A program made the translations under genes and the position numbers. A stretch of 64,000 nucleotides of DNA, from assembly GCF_000687145.1 (NCBI RefSeq), contig NZ_JMFG01000025.1:1-64000 (forward strand). Direction: 5' to 3'. Shown here piece after piece: positions 18,618-26,625 of this stretch (its first letter is position 1; each line of letters opens with the position of its first letter). Origin of the DNA: Thermoanaerobaculum aquaticum (GTDB lineage Bacteria; Acidobacteriota; Thermoanaerobaculia; Thermoanaerobaculales; Thermoanaerobaculaceae). Under the pieces are notes generated by a model. The model worked only from the letters and a program-made list of their open reading frames with translations, had not been told where the DNA came from and ran no database searches.

Positions 18618-18992
18618 TCATTCAGACAGGCACAGCAAGAAGACGGCGGCGCTAGCGGCGGCCATAGGGTCCCCGCCCACCACCGATGCGATAGGTTCAG
18701 AAAACCAGCCCCCGCGCCCTTGGTAGATTTCCCAACCCTCGTCGGTTGGTTCCAGGGTGGCAATAGGCTCATCCAGCCAGCCGCCGCGTCCCTCATAGAC
18801 CTCGTTTCCCTTTACGGTGGCAATCGGTTCATCAAGCCAGCCCTTGCGGCCACGGTAAATCTCGTTGCCCTCGAAGGTCAAGACTGGCTCCGCGAACCAG
18901 CCGTTTCCGCCCTCGAAGGCTTCGTTGTCTTTGACGATCAAAAAAGGTGTTGCCAGCCAGCCGCCACGTCCACGATAAGCTTTGGCAAGCAT
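18618..18992 (-). CDS. Trp-repeat protein (five ~20-residue repeats), possibly beta-flower-like
   Basis: 124 residues made of five tandem repeats of the form (E)-x-Y/F-x-G-x-x-G-W-x-x-x-P, for example YEGRGGWLDEPIA and YRGRKGWLDEPIA, ending in a hydrophobic AAASAAVFLLCL tail that may anchor it in a membrane. The Trp repeats resemble the 4-fold beta-flower domain defined from AlphaFold models, but I could not test this. ATG 18992 is preceded by GGAGGTGA. It is the first gene of cluster B and has its own promoter; the ClpP-like gene begins 146 nt downstream. Confidence 0.8.
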   Translation of the reverse strand: MLAKAYRGRGGWLATPFLIVKDNEAFEGGNGWFAEPVLTFEGNEIYRGRKGWLDEPIATVKGNEVYEGRGGWLDEPIATLEPTDEGWEIYQGRGGWFSEPIASVVGGDPMAAASAAVFLLCLSE

Positions 18993-19024
18993 GCTGTTTC
19001 ACCTCCGAACGACGTCCAAACTCT

Positions 19025-19052
19025 ATTCTAGGATGCCAGCGTAAGTGTTCAA
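19025..19052 (-). promoter_or_regulatory. Promoter of the Trp-repeat gene and cluster B
   Basis: Minus-strand TTGAAC (19047-19052) and TAGAAT (19025-19030) are 16 nt apart. This gives a short leader carrying the GGAGGTGA site before ATG 18992. Confidence 0.55.
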
Positions 19053-19380
19053 AAATCAACCGTCTCTCCAGGTCACTTGAGACCGCGGAGTGTTTGTATT
19101 TTCAGAAAGAGGCCATGGGTCTTACCTGCCACTCGGCGCCTGTCCTGTTCATTGCAAATGTACGCGCAGGAAGGGTACGCAGATAATAGGGCTTACTGCC
19201 GTGGTTCCGAACATAAGGTAACGGGGTGCCACCTGGGACTCGAAAACTTTTCCCTCCCCAGGCTCCAACTTCGGTAGTCGTGCCCTACACTCGTGCCGAT
19301 ATCGAACCACACAAGTCTTGGCTCGTTTAGGCCGGCTTTCTTTGAGATAAAGAAACAATTGCAGGGAACCGGTCGGCGCT

Positions 19381-19402
19381 AAAAAACCCCAGCTTCCGGG
19401 GT
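19381..19402 (-). terminator. Rho-independent terminator, minus strand
   Basis: On the minus strand an ACCCC/GGGGT stem (19386-19390 with 19398-19402) closes a 7-nt loop and is followed by six T (19381-19386). It insulates cluster B from any minus-strand transcript starting to the right; no gene ends there. Confidence 0.55.
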
Positions 19403-19592
19403 GAAAGCGGGCCGTGTGGCTCCACCGGTTTGTACCGCTATGGCAGTGGTGGCGCCGAGTGGGCAGACACAGCTTTCTAAGCATGGCCAGTGCTAGTCAG
19501 TGGGGAAACGAGGGAGGCGAGCATTCAAAAGCGCGGGGGTCTTGGAAAAGCTTCGGCTAGACTTCCGGGAGAATGGAGGCGCACGGGGGAAT

Positions 19593-20126
19593 ATGGATTG
19601 GTTCGAACCGAACCCGAAGTTGCTGCGCCAGGCTCGGTTTCGCTACCTGTGGGCTGCGGGGTGGTTGGTTTTTGTGGCTGCTGCTGCTCCTGCGATGGTC
19701 TACTTCCACGAGGGGTACGTAGCACCGTGGGAGCTTCTTCCGAGCTGTTGGGTCGTGAGCCTTGGTGTGCTTTTTGGGCTGAGGCTCCGCCGCCTCGGCT
19801 TTGCTCTGGCTGTGGACGGGGAGCGGCTGTGGATTAAAAGCCCCAGGGGTCAGACCTGGTCCGTGCCGCAAAGTACGATCCTCACCAATGGCAAGTCCCT
19901 GCTGGCAGGTTCCCGATGGATCGCTCTGGGCGTACAGCCTGCCAGACGCGAGCCCTGGAAGCCGTTTTATTCGCGCAAGCTGCTGGCATCTTTTCCGGAG
20001 GTCGGCACCCTGAGGCTGTTTTATATTGCCCTCAAGAGGGGAAGTCTCTCGTCCTGGTTCCAACTGTTCATTGTCCTTTCGGGCATTGCTCTGGTGGTGC
20101 TGTCGCGTGTGATTCGCACGTGGTGA
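19593..20126 (+). CDS. Unknown membrane protein, 177 residues
   Basis: I use ATG 19593 (MDWFEPNPKL), preceded by GGGGGAAT, rather than the upstream GTG in the same frame, because the extra residues look non-coding. Two hydrophobic segments near 18-37 and 44-63 are followed by a beta-rich domain of about 80 residues (typical of bacterial PH-like membrane proteins, unproven) and a C-terminal helix (FQLFIVLSGIALVVL). It stands alone between gaps on both sides. Confidence 0.6.
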   Translation: MDWFEPNPKLLRQARFRYLWAAGWLVFVAAAAPAMVYFHEGYVAPWELLPSCWVVSLGVLFGLRLRRLGFALAVDGERLWIKSPRGQTWSVPQSTILTNGKSLLAGSRWIALGVQPARREPWKPFYSRKLLASFPEVGTLRLFYIALKRGSLSSWFQLFIVLSGIALVVLSRVIRTW

Positions 20127-20364
20127 TTTAAGGAATTGCGGTTCGTATCGGGCTTTGACTTTCTTCCGCTTGGTTTCTTTTCGGCTAAATGCGGATAAAG
20201 CCAACCCCGTTTTTGGCCGTGTTCATCGCCGCAGGCTGTGGCGGGAAGTTGAGTTACGTTTTCCTTGGTTTTCCCTGGAGGGGGCCGAGGTTCTGGAGGG
20301 GTCCGGGGGCCTGTGCAGCGATGTTGGGCGTGGCCGGCGGTGATAAGCTATCCGCAGGTGAGCT
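20127..20364 (+). other. Gap before the M23 peptidase gene
   Basis: 238 nt with no supported gene. T-rich stretches follow the upstream stop, but I found no clear hairpin terminator or full promoter. Confidence 0.3.
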
Positions 20365-21339
20365 ATGGTTGAGGTGCAATTCCACCCGGCGGATGTGTCG
20401 CGCACGGCGAGGTACTTCTTCCTCGACCGGCGGCAGCTGTGGTGGGGTGCGGGTTTGGCGGTGGTGGTATTGGGCGTGGTGGTGGCGGGGCTGTGGCAGG
20501 TGCCCCGAGGGGTGGAAGCGGTGGTCCTGTGGGCCAAGTTGCAGGAGGCCAAGCGTGTCCATCAGCAGCTTACGCGAGAACGGGAAGCACTACTTCAAAA
20601 GCAACGGGCTCTGGAGGCAAAGCTAAGTGCTGCGGGGAGAGAGCTGCGGCGTTTGGGGCTGATTTTGGGGTTTGCGCCGGCGGCCAGCGAAGACCTCTGG
20701 GCTTCCGAGGATTTGCTGCAGGGAGCCAAAAACCTCCTGGCCCGCGCCGATGAGCTTTTGGCTTTTGCCGCCAACCACCGGGAGATGGTGGCCTCACTGC
20801 CGGCCATTTGTCCGCTGCCCCGGGGAAGCTTCGAGGTGAGCTCCGCTTTTGGGGTGCGGGTGTCGCCGTTTACCGGCACCTACGAGCGGCACAAAGGCGT
20901 GGATTTAGCAGCACCGGCGGGTTTGCCGGTGAAGGCCACCGGCAAGGGCGTGGTTCTGTTTGCCGGCCGGGTGGGCCCGGAAAATCCCCCCTGGGCGCGG
21001 CTGGGCAACGTGGTGGTGATTGACCACGGGGAGTGGTTCGTAACGATCTTTGCGCACCTCAAGGAGGTGCTGGTGCGACCTGGGCAACATGTGAAGCGCG
21101 GGGATGTGATCGGTGCGGTGGGAAGCACCGGCTGGTCCACGGCCCCGCACCTGCACTACGAGGTACGGCGCAAGGTAGGGGACAACAAGCTCGTTCCCAC
21201 CGACCCCTTTTTCTTCATGTTGGATTATCCTGTAACCGAGGGAGCAAAGGCGGTGGGTGGGGAGGAAGACACCGCCCTGGATTTGCTGCCGGAGGAGGAG
21301 CACTGGCCATGGCTGAAAACCAAGCGTTACCCACGATGA
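20365..21339 (+). CDS. M23-family cell-wall endopeptidase with membrane anchor and coiled coil
   Basis: 324 residues: a cytosolic tail, one membrane helix (about 27-48), a coiled coil (about 60-98) and a periplasmic LytM/M23 domain. The zinc ligands are visible as HKGVD and HLHYEV. Members cleave peptidoglycan cross-links or act as regulators of amidases. Its stop overlaps the start of a bactofilin-like gene by 31 nt. M23 peptidases next to bactofilins are a known arrangement that controls local wall synthesis and cell shape. Confidence 0.88.
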   Translation: MVEVQFHPADVSRTARYFFLDRRQLWWGAGLAVVVLGVVVAGLWQVPRGVEAVVLWAKLQEAKRVHQQLTREREALLQKQRALEAKLSAAGRELRRLGLILGFAPAASEDLWASEDLLQGAKNLLARADELLAFAANHREMVASLPAICPLPRGSFEVSSAFGVRVSPFTGTYERHKGVDLAAPAGLPVKATGKGVVLFAGRVGPENPPWARLGNVVVIDHGEWFVTIFAHLKEVLVRPGQHVKRGDVIGAVGSTGWSTAPHLHYEVRRKVGDNKLVPTDPFFFMLDYPVTEGAKAVGGEEDTALDLLPEEEHWPWLKTKRYPR

Positions 21340-22136
21340 TCATCCCCCAGGGGACGGAAATCACGGTGAACGACGCCGGGCAGCTGGCGATTCGCACGCC
21401 GGGAAACCTGATCATCCAAAACCCTGGGAACTACTCCCATATCGTTTCCACCTCCGGCTCGCTGCGGATTGATCCCAATGTGAAGGTGGATGCGGTCACG
21501 GTGCAGGTGGCCGATACCTGCTTTATTGCCGGTTCGCTCACCGCATGGCACGTGAAGGCCAGGCGCGTGGTGCTGGAAAAGGGGGCACAGGCCTTTATCG
21601 TGATCCGCGATTCGGAACAGCTCGAGCTGGATAAGACAGCCCGCCTGGTGGGGAACTTCGCTTCCGAGAAGGAGCTTTACCTGCTTTTGGGTCGCTTTTC
21701 CCAGCAGCTGCAGGCTCTGCCTCAGGGCTTAAGCCCGGTGGGACAGGAAGCAGCAGCGGAGCTGGCAGCCAGCGTTGCCGAAGCGCTGCCGCCGGCGGAG
21801 GAGAAAAAGCCGGTGGAGGTGGCCTCCAGCGAGGTCCAGCAAAAGGAGCCATGGCAACCGGCCTCCGCCCAGGAACCGGCGGTGCAAACCTGGGCCAACC
21901 TCCTGGCCTACCTGGAGACCGTGCTGGTGAAGGAAATGGCCAGCGCCGAGCTTTCCCCTGGAGCGCGAGCGGGGCTTCACCGGGCCCTGACGGCCGTGCG
22001 GGGGGGAAGGCCCGACGAGGTGCGGGAGGCCTTTGGGGAGCTGGAGATGGCGTTATTTGAGTATTCGCCGCTGGTGGCCGAAGCTTCCCAACGTCTTTCC
22101 CGCTGGTTTGGCGGTGAGCCGCCGGTTTTTGGCTGA
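21309..22136 (+). CDS. Bactofilin-like beta-helix protein with C-terminal extension
   Basis: The start is ATG 21309, within the end of the M23 gene and 11 nt after GGAGGAGG; ATG 21336 is an alternative. Residues 15-115 form short repeating beta strands (GNLIIQNPGNYS, GSLRIDPNVKVDAVTVQ, GSLTAWHVKARRVVL), as in polymer-forming bactofilins. The other 160 residues are an Ala/Glu/Pro-rich helical extension that normal bactofilins lack. The assignment rests on the repeat pattern and the M23 neighbour. It could be another small beta-solenoid protein. Confidence 0.6.
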   Translation: MAENQALPTMIIPQGTEITVNDAGQLAIRTPGNLIIQNPGNYSHIVSTSGSLRIDPNVKVDAVTVQVADTCFIAGSLTAWHVKARRVVLEKGAQAFIVIRDSEQLELDKTARLVGNFASEKELYLLLGRFSQQLQALPQGLSPVGQEAAAELAASVAEALPPAEEKKPVEVASSEVQQKEPWQPASAQEPAVQTWANLLAYLETVLVKEMASAELSPGARAGLHRALTAVRGGRPDEVREAFGELEMALFEYSPLVAEASQRLSRWFGGEPPVFG

Positions 22137-22226
22137 TTAGCAAATCCTTCGAGCTGAAACCTTAAAACGCCCAGGATGGAGGGCGCCGTGGGCGGCGCTT
22201 GCCCTCTCCACTACAATGCCAGGGGT

Positions 22227-24788
22227 ATGAAGAAGACCCCCATGCTGCAGCAGTACCTGGAGCTGAAGCAGCAGCACTCCGATGCGCTGCTCTTGTACCG
22301 GCTGGGGGATTTTTACGAGCTTTTCTTTGAGGACGCCGAAAAAGCCGCACCGGTTTTGGGTGTGGTGCTCACCCGGCGACGCCACAACGAAGAGGTGGAG
22401 TCCCCCATGTGCGGGGTTCCCCATCATGCGTTAACCAGCTACGTGGGCAAGCTCCTGGAGGCCGGTTTCAAGGTGGCCATTGCCGAGCAGGTGGAGGAAC
22501 CGCAAGGGCAGCGGCTGGTCCGGCGGGAGGTGGTGCGGGTGCTTACCCCTTCCACGGTCACCGAGCCCGAGCTTTTGCCGGGCGGGGAAAAGCGTTTATT
22601 GGTGGCGCTGGCGGGGAAGGGGCCTTTTGCGGTGGCGGTGGCCGATGCGGCGGCGGGGGAGCTTTCGGGGCTGGCCGCGGCGACCAGCGAAGAGGTGCGG
22701 GAGCTTTTGGCACAGCTCCAGCCCAAGGAGGTGCTGGTTCCGGAGGAAGCTTTTGAGCTTTCGGGGCTGTGGCCCCCGGAGCTTCCCAACCCGGTGGTGA
22801 CACGGAGAAGCAAAGCGTGGTTTCAAGCGAGTCGCGGGGAGGAACGGCTCAAGGAGGCTTTTGGCGTCGGCTCGGTGCGGGCCCTGGGGCTGGAGCCTGA
22901 GGAAGAGCTTTTGGGTCCTCTGGGGGCGCTGCTTTCGTACCTGGAGGAAACCCAGGGGCGGCTTCCCGAGCACTTTGTGACCTTTACCCGTTTGGGGATG
23001 GGGCAGGGGCTGGTGCTGGACGCTGCCACCGTGCGCAACCTCGAGATCTTAAGGGACACAAGCGGCGGCAAAAAAGCCTGCCTCGCCACGGTGCTGGACC
23101 ACACCTGCACGCCCATGGGGGCGAGGCTTTTGCGGGAATGGCTGGTGCGTCCGGCTTCGGCGGCGGAAGCGGAACGGCGGTTGGACGCGGTGGCGGAGCT
23201 TTGCGACAACCTGGAGGTCCTCCACAACCTCCGCCAGCACCTGCCCAGGGTGGGGGATTTGGAGCGGGCGGCGGCGCGTTTGGGGTTTTCCCAGGCGCGG
23301 CCGGCGGAGCTGGTGGGCTTGCGGCAGGCTTTGCCCACGGTCCCTTTGATTCGCGAGCTTCTGGCTTCGGCGGAAAGCGAGCTGTTGCTGGAAATCGGGC
23401 AAAGGATGGACCCCCTGGCGGACGTGGCGGAAGACCTGCAAAGGACCCTGGCGGCAAACCCGCCGGCGGTTTTAGGGCCAGGAACCATCGCTTCCGGGGT
23501 GGACCCCGAGCTGGATGCTGCCCGGCGGCTGGCCCACGGTGCCAAGGAAGTGCTTTCGGAGCTGGAGGCCCGGGAGCGCGAGCGCACCGGGATTTCGTCG
23601 CTGAAGATCCGCTACAACTCGTTCTTTGGCTACGCCTTTGAGGTTTCCAAGGCCAATTTGGACAAGGTCCCCGGCCATTGGGTGCGGCGGCAAACCCTAA
23701 CCCAGGCGGAGCGCTTCGTGACCGAGGAGCTTTCGCAGCTGGAGGAGCAAATCCTCACCGCGGAAAAGCGGGCCGAAGAACGGGAGCGCGAGCTTTTTGC
23801 CGCGCTTTTGCGGCGTTTGGCGGCGCAAGCCAAGCGGGTGGCGGCCACCGCCCGGCTTTTGGCCACCGTGGACGTGCTGGCCTCCTTTGCCCAACGGGCG
23901 CGGGAGCAGCGGTACTGCCGGCCCAAGCTGGTGGAAGCGCCGGTGCTGCGGCTGGAGGTTTCCCGTCACCCGGTGGTGGAGGCCATCTCCAGCGAGGCTT
24001 TTGTCCCCAACGACGTGCACCTGGAGGCGGGGGAAAGGCAAATCCTCATCCTCACCGGCCCCAACATGGGAGGCAAATCCACCTTTCTGCGCCAGGTGGC
24101 GCTTGCGGTGCTGATGGCCAGGGCTGGCTCCTTTGTGGCGGCTGATGCGGCGGAAATTGGGCCCTTTGACCGCATCTTCACCCGGGTGGGGGCCGCCGAC
24201 GACATTGCCCGGGGCGAATCCACGTTTATGGTGGAGATGAGCGAGGTGGCGCACATCTTGAGGCACGCCACAAGCCGCTCCCTGGTGGTTCTGGACGAGG
24301 TGGGGCGGGGCACCGCAACCTACGATGGCCTTTCGCTGGCCTGGGCGGTGGTGGAGCACCTCCACAACGCCCCGGGCGGCGGGCCCTTGGTGCTCTTTGC
24401 CACCCACTACCACGAGCTCACCGAGCTGGCGGAAAGCTTGCCCCGGGTTTTTAACGCCTCCATGGCGGTGAAGGAGTGGCAGGGGAAGGTGTTCTTCCTG
24501 CATCGGGTGGTGCCCGGTCCTGCCGATCGCTCGTACGGTATTCACGTGGCCCGCCTGGCCGGGGTGCCCGAAGCCGTGTGCCGGCGAGCCGATGAGATCC
24601 TGGCGGAAATTTCCGAAGCCAACGGCAAGGTTCCCCACTCGCCGGCTGCCGAGCCACGGCAATTAACCCTTTTTGCCAGCGACTACCAGTGGCTGGCGGA
24701 GCGCCTCCGGCAGCTGGATGTGAACAAACTGACGCCGCTGGAAGCGCTCAACCTGCTGGCGGAGCTCAAGAAGGAGGTGGCGTCGTGA
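22227..24788 (+). CDS. mutS: DNA mismatch repair ATPase MutS
   Basis: 853 residues, full length for MutS. The mismatch-reading motif GDFYELF contains F29 and E31. The ATPase has Walker A GPNMGGKST (about 611-619), Walker B LVVLDEVGRG (about 685-694) and the downstream FATHYHEL. It binds base mismatches as a dimer and recruits MutL. I prefer ATG 22227 (MKKTPMLQQY) over the upstream ATG at 22176, because homologues start with the short PMLQQYLELK segment. A TACAAT box lies 9 nt upstream. Its stop overlaps the next start (GTGA), so the three genes to 26469 form one unit. Confidence 0.97.
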   Translation: MKKTPMLQQYLELKQQHSDALLLYRLGDFYELFFEDAEKAAPVLGVVLTRRRHNEEVESPMCGVPHHALTSYVGKLLEAGFKVAIAEQVEEPQGQRLVRREVVRVLTPSTVTEPELLPGGEKRLLVALAGKGPFAVAVADAAAGELSGLAAATSEEVRELLAQLQPKEVLVPEEAFELSGLWPPELPNPVVTRRSKAWFQASRGEERLKEAFGVGSVRALGLEPEEELLGPLGALLSYLEETQGRLPEHFVTFTRLGMGQGLVLDAATVRNLEILRDTSGGKKACLATVLDHTCTPMGARLLREWLVRPASAAEAERRLDAVAELCDNLEVLHNLRQHLPRVGDLERAAARLGFSQARPAELVGLRQALPTVPLIRELLASAESELLLEIGQRMDPLADVAEDLQRTLAANPPAVLGPGTIASGVDPELDAARRLAHGAKEVLSELEARERERTGISSLKIRYNSFFGYAFEVSKANLDKVPGHWVRRQTLTQAERFVTEELSQLEEQILTAEKRAEERERELFAALLRRLAAQAKRVAATARLLATVDVLASFAQRAREQRYCRPKLVEAPVLRLEVSRHPVVEAISSEAFVPNDVHLEAGERQILILTGPNMGGKSTFLRQVALAVLMARAGSFVAADAAEIGPFDRIFTRVGAADDIARGESTFMVEMSEVAHILRHATSRSLVVLDEVGRGTATYDGLSLAWAVVEHLHNAPGGGPLVLFATHYHELTELAESLPRVFNASMAVKEWQGKVFFLHRVVPGPADRSYGIHVARLAGVPEAVCRRADEILAEISEANGKVPHSPAAEPRQLTLFASDYQWLAERLRQLDVNKLTPLEALNLLAELKKEVAS

Positions 24789-25789
24789 GCGGCCATCCCT
24801 GGCTGGTGTGCGGTGTGGCGGGGCTGCAGCTGAGCCCGGAGGAGAGGGCGCTTTTGCAGGCGCTCCAACCGGGGGGCATGATCCTCTTTGCCCGCAACCT
24901 GCAATCGCCTGCCCAAGCGCAAGATCTGGTGGCCAGCCTGCGGGAGCTTCCGGGAAGCCCTTACGTAGCCGTGGACCTGGAGGGAGGCCGGGTGAACCGC
25001 CTGCGGGCGCTGCTTGGCGAGCTTCCATCCCCCCAGGAGCTTTCCCGCCACGGTGAGGAAGCCGCCCGAGCGCTGGGGGAGGCTTGCGGTGCCGCCTGTG
25101 CGGCGCTGGGGATCAACGTGGATTTGGCACCGGTGGTGGATGTGGCGGGGGAAGCTTCTTTTTTGGCCGAAGAGGGCCGCTGCTGGGGCCACAGCGTGGA
25201 GGATGTGGCCCGCCTGGCCGGGGCCTTTCTTGCGGGCCTGGAATGCTTTGGGGTGGCGGGATGCCTCAAGCACTTTCCGGGGCTGGGAAGCGGGCCGGTG
25301 GACTCCCACCGGGAGCTGCCGGTCCTGGGCGATGAGGTGAAGCTGCACCGGGAGGCCTTCGGCAAGCTGGCGTCGCCGGAACGGGCGGTGATGGTGGCCC
25401 ACGCTCTGGCTCCAGGTCTTGGTGAAGCGGTGGCCCCGGCTTCCTTGTCCCGGAAAATCGTGAGTCTGGTGCCAAGGGAAGCGGGCTTGATCATGGCTGA
25501 CGACGTGGAAATGGGGGCTCTGGCCGCCTGGGGCAGCTTGGAGGAGCGGGCCACCGCCGCGCTCATGGCGGGGTGCCACCAGGTGCTTTTGTGCAATGCC
25601 TTGGAAGCCCGGCAGGCAGTGGCCGACTACGTGGATTTCTGGGCAGAAAAGGATCCGGCGTTGGCAGCTGCCCTGGAGCGCGCCTCATTTCGGGTGAGCC
25701 GCTTTGCCCGGGGCACGGTTTCCCCCGTGAGCTGGGCCGAGGCGCAGGAGCGGGCGGCGGAGGTGCGCCAGCGGTGGGGGAAGGCATGA
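24785..25789 (+). CDS. Glycoside hydrolase family 3, NagZ-like beta-N-acetylhexosaminidase
   Basis: GTG 24785 overlaps the mutS stop. 334 residues, close to the usual NagZ length. Typical motifs are GGMILFARN near the N-terminus, AVDLEGGRV, the KHFPG motif with a following DSH (where NagZ has KHFPGHG..DSH) and a MADDVEMGAL segment containing the candidate nucleophile Asp. NagZ removes GlcNAc from muropeptides in peptidoglycan recycling. No signal peptide is seen, fitting a cytosolic enzyme. Sequence drift around the His-containing loop leaves exact specificity open. Confidence 0.85.
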   Translation: MSGHPWLVCGVAGLQLSPEERALLQALQPGGMILFARNLQSPAQAQDLVASLRELPGSPYVAVDLEGGRVNRLRALLGELPSPQELSRHGEEAARALGEACGAACAALGINVDLAPVVDVAGEASFLAEEGRCWGHSVEDVARLAGAFLAGLECFGVAGCLKHFPGLGSGPVDSHRELPVLGDEVKLHREAFGKLASPERAVMVAHALAPGLGEAVAPASLSRKIVSLVPREAGLIMADDVEMGALAAWGSLEERATAALMAGCHQVLLCNALEARQAVADYVDFWAEKDPALAAALERASFRVSRFARGTVSPVSWAEAQERAAEVRQRWGKA

Positions 25790-26469
25790 GCGGGGACAAG
25801 GCTGTGGTTTTGCTTTCGGGGGGTATGGACTCCGCCACCGCCGCGGCCTGGGCGCGGGCGCGGTGGCCGTGGGTGGGGGCTTTGTCGGTGGACTACGGCC
25901 AGCGGCACGCCTTTGAGCTGCAAGCGGCCAGGCGGGTGGCGGAAAGCCTCAAGCTTTCCGAGCATCGCGTGATCAAGGTGGATTTGCGGGCCTTTGGTGG
26001 TTCGGCACTGACCGACGAGCTTGCGGTGCCCAAAAACCGCGAAAACATTGGGGAAGGCATCCCCGTGACCTACGTGCCTGCCCGCAACACCGTGCTTTTG
26101 GCGTTGCTTCTGGCCTATGCCGAAACCCGCGGTGCCCGTCACCTGGTGATGGGGGCCAACGTCCTTGATTACTCCGGTTACCCCGACTGCCGGCCGGACT
26201 TTTTGCGGGCCTTCCAGCGGGTGGCCAACCTGGGAACCAAGGCTGGAAGGGAAGGGGCAGGCTTTGAGGTGCACGCCCCGCTTCTCCACCTCACCAAGGC
26301 TGGGATCGTTTGCCTGGGTTACCAGCTGGGGCTTGCCTTCGAGCTGACCTTTTCCTGCTATGACCCGCCGGAAGAAGGCATCCACTGTGGGGCCTGCGAC
26401 GCTTGTCGTTTGCGGCGCCAAGGCTTTGCCGAAGCCAATCTTCCTGACCCCACGCGCTACGCCACCTGA
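25786..26469 (+). CDS. queC: 7-cyano-7-deazaguanine synthase QueC
   Basis: ATG 25786 overlaps the previous stop (ATGA). 227 residues with the PP-loop SGGMDS (11-16), the VDYGQRH segment, PARN and a C-terminal zinc site formed by SCYDP, HCGAC and CRLRR. It converts carboxy-deazaguanine to preQ0 with ATP and ammonia for queuosine in tRNA. It is the last gene of the mutS unit; other queuosine genes are not in this window. Confidence 0.96.
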   Translation: MSGDKAVVLLSGGMDSATAAAWARARWPWVGALSVDYGQRHAFELQAARRVAESLKLSEHRVIKVDLRAFGGSALTDELAVPKNRENIGEGIPVTYVPARNTVLLALLLAYAETRGARHLVMGANVLDYSGYPDCRPDFLRAFQRVANLGTKAGREGAGFEVHAPLLHLTKAGIVCLGYQLGLAFELTFSCYDPPEEGIHCGACDACRLRRQGFAEANLPDPTRYAT

Positions 26470-26475
26470 TTGCCA

Positions 26476-26505
26476 CCCCCGCGGGGGCGCTTTCTGGCGT
26501 TTTTC
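26476..26505 (+). terminator. Possible terminator after queC
   Basis: A CCCCC-GC-GGGGG palindrome (26476-26487) followed by CGCTTTCTGGCG and five T (26500-26504). The hairpin loop is tight and the T-tract is displaced, so confidence is low. Confidence 0.35.
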
Positions 26506-26625
26506 CGGGGGCTTTTGCTAGCATTGCGCCGTGAAAAGCTTGTGGCCGGAAACACCGCTTGCTGCCAACCACCGGACGGTTGCTGCTTTTGTCCGTCCCC
26601 ACAAAACCCATAACGGAGGGAAGCC

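Larger units (their letters stand above)
18993..19592. other. 600-nt gap at the right edge of the accessory block
   Basis: It contains the cluster B promoter and the minus-strand terminator. Short ORFs here have no recognisable product and no good ribosome sites. Composition changes from the AT-richer block to the GC-rich core across this gap, so it is a plausible island boundary. No attachment repeat, integrase or tRNA is visible at this edge. Confidence 0.4.

Noticed and set aside
19149-19484. 111-residue minus-strand ORF at the island edge
   Set aside because: It lacks a ribosome site, contains a rho-independent terminator for its own strand and has no recognisable product.
22439-24662. 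Large antisense and alternate-frame ORFs inside mutS and neighbouring GC-rich genes
   Set aside because: They are long only because stop codons are rare in GC-rich shadow frames. Their products are Pro/Arg/Gly-rich and unstructured.
26488-26625. Purine, xanthine or guanidine riboswitch before the NCS2 permease
   Set aside because: Some hairpins and an ACGG loop exist, but none of the conserved core sequences of these riboswitches could be found.
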